A stretch of 64,000 nucleotides of DNA from Incurvaria masculella (taxonomy: Eukaryota > Arthropoda > Insecta > Lepidoptera > Incurvariidae): positions 11,395,036 through 11,459,035 of the forward strand of contig OX335643.1 of the NCBI GenBank assembly GCA_946894095.1. The letters run 5' to 3'. The position numbers were made by a program, and so were the translations under genes. Of this stretch, positions 46,001 through 55,000 are shown piece after piece. Below the pieces are notes generated by a model, which saw only the letters and a list, made by a program, of their open reading frames with translations, searched no databases and was not told where the DNA came from. The first letter of the stretch is position 1, and every line of letters begins with the position of its first letter.

Positions 46001-49000
46001 TGCGGAACACTTTTAATGACAAGCTTACTATCTTTGTTTTTTACTTACGAAACTTTCCTATCTCATAAACTGTTATCGTAAGATTTCTTTAAGTTGGGCA
46101 AAGTTGTATATTTCTTGTTGTTTGAGGATTGCAACAACAAAATCAGGGGTGATGGCTGACAGCCAAGAGAGGTGCAGCTCTTACCGGCATACAGGAAATC
46201 CAGCAGGCAGTCTGTTCATCTGTACCCATACCTGATGAAGCATTTGCTTTCATTTCCAATCCTTTTTTTCTCTTCCAGTTCCTTTTTCCAATATATTTTT
46301 GCTTAATTAGTCGTATGGTTTCCATTAAAGTCGAATCGCACCCACAAAGTTAAGTTGACACTTACATGTATGCCTCATTACAAATGAGAAAGATGCATAT
46401 GTCTAAATAAAGTTTATCAAAGATTGATAGTCCCTAAATCTCATGCATACTTAATTTTTTGTCAGTCGTCCGCAACTAAATGTCGAATAGAAAAGTGTAT
46501 GAATACGTAATAAAGGAAAATAAACAAATACACAAAAGCCAGAAAAGTTTAAACATTTTTGCAAAACTGTTATTGCACCATCATAAATTGGTTCCATTGT
46601 TAAAAAAACATCTGCAATTTCACGAATTTCTTTGCTACCAAGAAGTGTTCAGATGACCTTTGGCATAGTTAACATATCACATATTATTATATAGCGCAAA
46701 CTATATAATAAAGCAGGTGCCTGGGTCACAGCTTCAGTCCGCGCAGATACCCTCAACACTGATCATGTTCCTCATTACGCTAGCAGTGTCGCTGGCCACG
46801 GCCGCTCTGTGCGTCGCCGACGATTCCGCCTGCATATCTCGGCCCGGAGACAAATTCGACGACAGCGGCTTGGCAGGCAAATGGAACATGGTGTTCGGTC
46901 CTGTAGAGCTCAGAAACGCAACTGAAGCCGAAAACCAGATAGACTTCGTTCCCGTCACCACCGACATTCTCGATCATCTCAAGGAAACATTCACACTCGC
47001 CGAGGTCGCCTGGGAGAAAGTGAAATACAATTTGAAGTTTGCGGGGCGGGAGTTCCCGTTGGAAACCAATGACGACAGTAGAATGTACACTTTGGACAAA
47101 GGAATTTCATTCATTAAGCTGTGGAAGATTGGAGACATCTTGGTGTTTGAGCATTGCAACACGGACATTATTGCCCTCATGCACAGGGGCCATTCCACCC
47201 GGGCACTAGTGGAGCGAGTGGCAACTGAGAAAGGCTTCGAAGGGGTCTACATGTTCTAGTACATTTTCTTCATTCAGTTTCTACGCCAATTGTGCCTCGC
47301 TCACATTTACGTCCATCTCCAACAAACAGGCGAATTAATTATAGAGTCCGTGAAAGCTAGATTTCTGAAACCAGCAGTCACGGGACCCGGGGCACGTGAA
47401 CATGTTCTTGCTTGACCGGTTTTTTTTTAGAAACTAGTCAGAAAGTCTATTGAAAGTCAGTAAGGATAGGGCTACATTTTTGTAAATCTGAATTTACCTT
47501 ATATTATCTTAAATTGATTTCAGTGAAAATAAATGTGTTTATTTTATCTCTTTCTTCTCCTACCTCTATGACATACTGCTTAAAGTATGTGGAACTTTGA
47601 CTTTTATTCCACAACTGCCCTAGCCTTTTGATTCTAAGCGCCGAGAACACTGCCTCTTGACTTCTCCATATTTCCGGGGCGGTTCCTGTGATTCGAAGGA
47701 ACTGAAGCCGTAAGTTATCCAACCCTGGATAATCCAGGATAACGCGAGCTTTTCAGTTCCTCCTCCATACAAGCTCTACAGGGGAAGCTGTCGGTGGCAC
47801 CTAGAGTTAATAGATGATTGTTTAGTATACCGTGCCCTGTAAGAAGGCCAATCACGGTACGTAACTTACTCCTGCTTGGTGGAATTGTCTCCTCGAAAGA
47901 CTTGGATTCAACTCTGGAACAGCCGCTCTCCACTATGCACTCCCCGGTGTTCATCGATCGTTATTTATGCGCTTAAGTGGTGCATCTGCGAAGTCACGCT
48001 CTCAGCTCATCAAATGGCGAGGGTACATACGGTTCAGGATCGATTGGACGTAGGCTGGAGACCTTTTTGGTGAGCTCATCCGCTGCATCGTTGCTGGGAT
48101 CCTCTGTGACCTTTGAGTCAAAAGTCAAAGTCAAAGTATTTTTATTTCACGCATCAACATGCAACACACATGGTTTGTATAGAAATATTAAATTACAAAT
48201 TATCATGCACAATCATACAGAGGGAATTATTCATTTAAGATATGTTAATATACAATTCAATAAATACAACCAATAAATCATAAATTATTGATACATTATA
48301 ATTAAAAAGTACATTCAATTCTAAACATTTTAGAGGATTTAAATGTAAATATAAGTTTTTCCATAAAATTCATTATAATTAATATATAACATTACTTGAT
48401 TCATAAAAAATACAAAAAATTATCAATATATTCCAAGTCGAAAAAAGGGAAAACACAAGCTGTTAACCCAGAAATCATTATCAACTAAAAACTCCTCAGT
48501 TGAATAAAAAGCCTTCATTAATAGTCTGGATTTAAGATCGTTATTGAACTGTTTGGTGGATATATTTTTTTTAATCCACTGTAACGTTATCTTGTTTCTC
48601 ATCGCTATATCTTCCAGCGTGATAACGTGTACATCGGTACACAGTGAATAAGTGACGAGACTAACTTATTAAATCACCACCTGCTACGGCATATCTGATA
48701 ATAAAAAATATTACTTAATAACATCTTCAGAGTTAGGTTACATATTTCCATTGTTTGAGGATCTAATTACTGAATGTTGAAGATTGGGCTGGCACAGGAA
48801 ACGCAGAGATAACTTTACTAACATTAATTATTATTCATGTAACTGGACTTGGATGGCTTGCAGTGGGAAACCATGCCATGCCAGGACCTTTCATTTTATG
48901 AGCACAGCTACATTCAGGGTGCTAGCGAAGGTTTTGTCCAAACGTTAACTAGGTGTTTAGTGTTAGATGGTCCATTTGGAGCAAAAAGGTAGATAACAAT

Positions 49001-52000
49001 ACTATCTAGCTTTTTTGCCCCAATTAGGCGAAGGAATACCAGGTAACCGTTTAGACTATACTTCCGTTAACACCAGATATAATGTAAACATGGTAAATTA
49101 TTCATTAAAACATTTTAACAAACAAAAAATATAATAAAATAATAATTTGCTATTTGATGGCACCACCCCGGTCGCACTTACCCTGCCACCTAGTAGGGGA
49201 AGGGAGTTACAGTTTTACATGGATTATAAGCCATGGAACAGTTTGCATTTGTAACGAAATGCACTTATAAAATTCACGAATTCAACGGGGTGGGCATTGA
49301 ACCTATGACCTCTGCCAAGGGAAGTCAGGCTCTACGCCCTTGAAACTACAGGCCGCTTTAATTTCAAAGTTTTTTTGCAACTGTATCAGACCAGACATTT
49401 TGAAAATGCATATTGCAATTCTATAAAAAATATTCGTCAATGAATGAATGAATTCGTAAATGAATTTAAAGAAAGAAAGCTGTAAAAGAAAGTACTTGAA
49501 GTTCAAGCCCATACTTGCAGTATATCTAATAAATATTATAAAGGGGAAAGTTTGTAATAATGGATGGATGGTTGTTACTCTTTCACGTGAAAACTACTGA
49601 ATGGATTTTAATGAAACTTTACAATAATATAGCTTATACATCAGAATAACACATAGGCTACAATTTATAAAGATATTGTGCCCATTGGCTTTAGAACTTT
49701 CATGGGGCTGCGAAAACGATGCCGGCAGCGCTACTTCACACCTGGGGGAGCGGGGCCGGGGGCGGGGCGGGTGGTCCGACGGGGGCGGGTGCGGGGAGGG
49801 GGGGTGGGTGCGGGGAGGGGGGGTGGGTGCGGGGAGGGGGGGTGGGTGCGGGGAGGGGGGGGGCGGGTACAGCTTGGTATTTCCCGCAACTTTAGGACTA
49901 CTTGGCAAAATCCTTGAGAACCAATTACTCGATTTAGATGCGGATTGTATCTACGTCTAGCCTGATTCTACTCAAAACTTATAGGCTACATAATATAACG
50001 CTTCATTACCTGAAGGGTGAGTAGAGAGTGTTAAATTCTTATAACTTGCGAACCACTAACCCGATTTATGTGCGTATATTATCAATGTATAGGATCTCTG
50101 GGAGCAGTCAGGTTCGAGATGGGTTACTGTTTTCGATGTTGAGGCTAGCTGTGGATTGGAGTCCACGCAAAACTTACCTACATTACACGTTACTTACTTA
50201 CTAGGTAAACAATGTTGCAGTGCAATTGCAGAAAGGTTCTGACGTCAAATGCTTTTTTTTAAATAGCCACCAAATGTCAACGAAGCTCTAAATGGGAATT
50301 ATTGGATGTTACTCACTAAATCATGCTATTTCGGCTCGAACGATCTTGATTAAATTTGGTAGATGGATACATTGTCCTGGACCAGTTTGACCCTATTTTG
50401 GACCAGTCATGTGGGCTGTTTTTCATGGTCATGTTTTTATCCATGAAATAATTTAGCCGACACTAACCCGAGCGGAGCCGGGTACCGCAGCTAGTTCTTA
50501 ATATACACTAAAGCTTATTTTTATTTTTATTTTTTTATTATTTATTTATTTGATGAACGAGCAGCCTAAGCTGATGTATTCATGTCTTAGTTCACTGGTG
50601 CTTTATTATTACGGCTACTTTAGTTTTGGGTTTTTCCGTCCGTTTTTAAAGGAATTGATACCGTAAACGACAAATGTTCGCGCATTCGCCCGCGAGTGTG
50701 GGACCGACCGCGAGCTAAGTTTCCGCCAGTGTAACGCGAGCCAGCGCGGCGCCTCTGTATGAACGTGACGCTCTGCGTTAGCGTCACACGGCTCCCGGCG
50801 GCGCGATGCATCGACTCGCGCTGTTCGCGCTTCTCCCCGCTCTCTGCTTCGCCGTGCAGCTCCCCCTGCCGAGCTGCGCCGTGTCCCGCCCGAGCTTCGA
50901 CGGCGGCGCCCTCGCCGGCAGGTGGAACATCGTGTACGGCCCCCGGGACCCAAAGGACTATCCCGTGATGACCTACCTGGAGTTCGTCCGAGCGACCCCC
51001 GTTGAGTTCGCGAGTGACAACACGACGGTCGCTCGGGACAGGATAGAGTACGCGCTGCAGTTTCCCCAGGCGCCGGGTGTTTCGCTACCGATGGAGAGGA
51101 AGGATGGGAGCGGACTGTACCGGATCCTCGGTGCGCATCGCCCCGGCGCGACCAACTTGATCGTGCTGAGGGCAGTTGGACGATACCTCTTGTTCGGGAT
51201 ATGCGACAAGGGCGTGACTCTGCTGCTGTTTAGAGGGCGGCCCAAGGCCGCGGAGGTCGAGCGAGTGGCGGCTGAGAACAATGTCGCGGGGTCGCTATAT
51301 GAATATTAAGAAATTTGTGAACCACCATTGTATTTCATTGTGTTTTTATGTATTCTGTATTACTAATAAACATTTGTTATTCCACTGCTTATCCTCGGAA
51401 AATTTACCCTAGACATAATTAGGTTATTATAGGATTCATTGCTATTAATCTCGAAATAGAGAAGGGAGCGATACATACTTACTGAGCTTGTCGCATTACC
51501 CCTCTATAGGGCAATGCTTACTCTTTACCTACTTACTACTATACTTACTAACTTTTAAGCTTGGTACCGAACAGGCAAACCTCTTTGGACCGCGGAGTTC
51601 AATGTATTAGATTTATGATTGAACATGTATATTTGCTTGCTATATGCTTGGAGGCGGAGGAGACACCGGCACATGTAGTCATGGAATGTAGACAACTACA
51701 GACATTTTGTGCGGGGGTCTTTAGCTTCGAAAGGAGCGACCCGCAAGTGTGGAAAGACCCTAAAGGGCTGCTACGCTTTGTGGAACCGTAGCAGCGGCTG
51801 TCTGAAATGAGCCAAAAGTCCCATAGATGCTTGATGACCATTGGCACTGTAAAATTTTGTTTGGATTCTAAGTTATGAGGTGCGAAAATTAATTTATTTT
51901 GCATGTTTTATTCAATAAATTTAGACGGAGGATTAATAAACGATAAAACAAAAAATAAAATATTATCGAGCCTAGCTTGTTCCATGAAGATTTATAATCT

Positions 52001-55000
52001 ATTTGGTTTTTGTTTGATTCAGCATTCGTGATTTACTTTTAGCTATAAGTTGTTTTGTAATTAAAATTTGCATTTGTGGACATGTTGCATCCTCCTCATC
52101 ACGGAGACTGACAGAGATGGCGCCAGAGCGCAATATCACGATTTTGTGCCGTGCCCGCGAATAAGTTAACCCCGTCGGGAACGGCCTTCTTAACAGTAGA
52201 ATTTGTTGCAGGGAAGGAGATTCTGAGAACTCGAGCACTCTGGTCGGAGAGAAGCCGGTGGTACCGAGCGAAAAGGTTGATTCCAAGAAGCGGCACATAC
52301 AAACGAGGCTAGTACGCATTTACTTCAGTTCAGTCTGAGTTGTAATTGTGCATTATGCCACAAATGCGAGCTGTTTGGAGATTTAAAACTGTAGGTCCAC
52401 TTGCCTTACTAGGATTCACCTCACAATCTATAAATACACAGATCACCGTGCCTTTGACAAAAGGTCTCTTTGAGAAAATCCTGAAAAAGAATAGAAATAT
52501 TGCAAAAATGCATTTCATATTTAATGACCTGTGGCCCTGTGTGGTTATATCAATTCGAAAAATGCTTGCATCGGGTTGATATGTTTCATCTCTCTAACTT
52601 GCATGGCTCACGTTAACTTTTTACTCCCACACTGTATTTGTCTTGTAAGCGCTCATACTAGGTCTGTGCTCCGGGTAGTTGACAGTTCGATTAATCCATC
52701 ATATGTAAAATTGTATGACAGATAGAGATATTTGATTGAGATTTTTTTTTTCTATTTGTGTGTGCGTAGACTGAGTAAAGCAGCCACGGGGCTGATGGGA
52801 GCGGTGTCGTCTCGCTTCAATACAATCACCGCGTCCAACAGCATCACGACCTGCCCTCCCGAGTGAGTGTTCGTCATCTCTTTCTCTTGTCCCACGAGAT
52901 GATCGGCGAGGCTTGTGATTCTGACATCAGTGGGCTGCGATGCCAGACCCACTAAGCAAGATAAAACACTTAAAATACTTAAATCATTTACTGAGTCGTG
53001 TGTGATCGATCAATGAAGAATAATACTTTTGAGATTACCGCGGTTGTTAGACATGTTTGAAAAATGTTACGGCTTTTCACGCGGCAGGAAGAGACATTCT
53101 CCGACGTTTCGAGCTAATCATTCAGCCCGTTGTCAAGAAGGCATCGCTCGTGCGCAGCAGACGACTGAGGTGACCGCTAGGCTCGCCGTGGTCGTAAATC
53201 GTAGCTGTGAGTGGGGGCGGAAGCGGAAATGTGTTTGGCTGCGGTCCGAACTTCAGATGACAGGCAATATGAGCTGACAATATCCTCGCCGATATTATCG
53301 TCTCCTTGGCTCCTTCTAAGTGGCTGAAGCACGGGGTTCCACATTGCAGAGAGCTTAAATGAGACTTCTCGATTGAAGTTGCTGTGCTTCTTAATCTCCC
53401 CACATTGCGCCCAACATATTATGTTGTTCTTGCACTCTACTTTCTGTTGTAAATGTATATATTTTGGCGTAATAAATATTTTTTCTGTCAACCAATCAAT
53501 CTCATCTTTGCAGCATGGCGCTCCGGAGCAACATGGACGCCCTGATCGCGCGCAGCCCCTCCGACGAGTTCATATTCGCCGTGCCGCGCGACCCGTACCT
53601 GTCGCCGTACTGGGCCTCCGACGAGCTGCTCGCCCGCTTCCCGCCCGTGAGGATACTGGTGAGTGAAGGAATCGAGGGAAGAGACCAGAGATACATAGAT
53701 ACATGAGCGGTTCGTAACCCAGTGGCGCGGGGACTTGCCTAGCACACCATAGGTCTGGGTTCCAATCCTCGCATGCACCACTTTCTTTCTCATTCTGAGT
53801 TGGATGAGTGCATTTCGTCACGGATGCGGGCTGCTCCATGGTTCGGAACCCATGTAAAACTGTATCACAGTTAGCATGGTTCGAAATGCAAGTAAACGTC
53901 AAATTCAATTACTCTCTTGCCTGTTCAACTATTCACCTGGCGTGTTAGGTTACCATGGTAACTCCCCTGTTTATATTACATGAGGTGAACTAAGTTGTGA
54001 CTGGTACGCGTGCACGTCCGCAGTCGGTTCACCTGGACCCGTGCCTGGACGACTGCGTGATGTTCGCCAAGAAGCTGAAGCGTCTCGGCAACCCCGTCGG
54101 CATCGACGTGCTGGAGGGACTCCCGCACGGCTTTCTCAACTTCTCACTGGTGAGTCGTATTTAAAATTTGTTTATTCTTGCGCATACTTCTGGATGTGTA
54201 GGTTTGACTGCCACGGTCGAAGAAAAATGGTCAAGAAACGTCGCCGGGAGTCGTAATAAAAATATTTTTATTCTTGACGCGATCAATAATAAACATTATA
54301 TTCTCCTAAGAATGTGATATGTACAGTCAAAACCTGATATAGTGACATTGAAGGGACCGTATAGTTGCCGACGTTATATCCGATAGTTGTTATAAGCAAT
54401 ACATATACTCAAGCACAGTAGTTATATAATCATAGGTATCTATCTAGTATAGGTATAGGTTATGTATGTGAACTTGTCAAATGAATTGTCAGAAAAGAAA
54501 TAAAAATATTTATTAAGAAATAATTAGACTACAAAATGTACTTGATATTGTAGAGTGCGAAACTCCACATTCCTTTGCAATTCCACTATTCGACTCGCCA
54601 TTTTCTAATCTCCATATGACATGAGATTTTGATTGGTTTTACTGGGACAAGAAGCGGTTGTCCGTTATATTCGATGAATATCGATAAAGCTTCGTCGTTG
54701 TAAGCGATATGTCGCTGTATCCGATGTTGTTATGGGCGGTATGTTTACTGAATAGTTTACTAGAGATTCGGGCGGACCTTACAATCTGGCTGTAATAACC
54801 GATCGGTCGTTGTAAATGATGTCATTATAATCTGTTTCGACTGTATATATGTATAACCGACCAAGAAGCAAGAACAAATAATTAAAGAAAGACCCCTGTA
54901 AAAAGAACTACTTTATGAATATCCTGTAAGACTGGACCTGAACCAGCAACTTAATTAAAAAGGGAAATCTAATTCCTACACCATTTCTAAAGATATTTCG

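Noticed and set aside
46717..46764. Upstream in-frame start of the first nested gene ([13 protein letters not shown])
   Set aside because: It lies before the predicted initiator at 46736 and would bury the signal peptide. The paralogue has no such extension.
49594..49960. Gly-rich and Pro-rich frames over the G-rich array
   Set aside because: They are translations of a 19 bp minisatellite in all frames.
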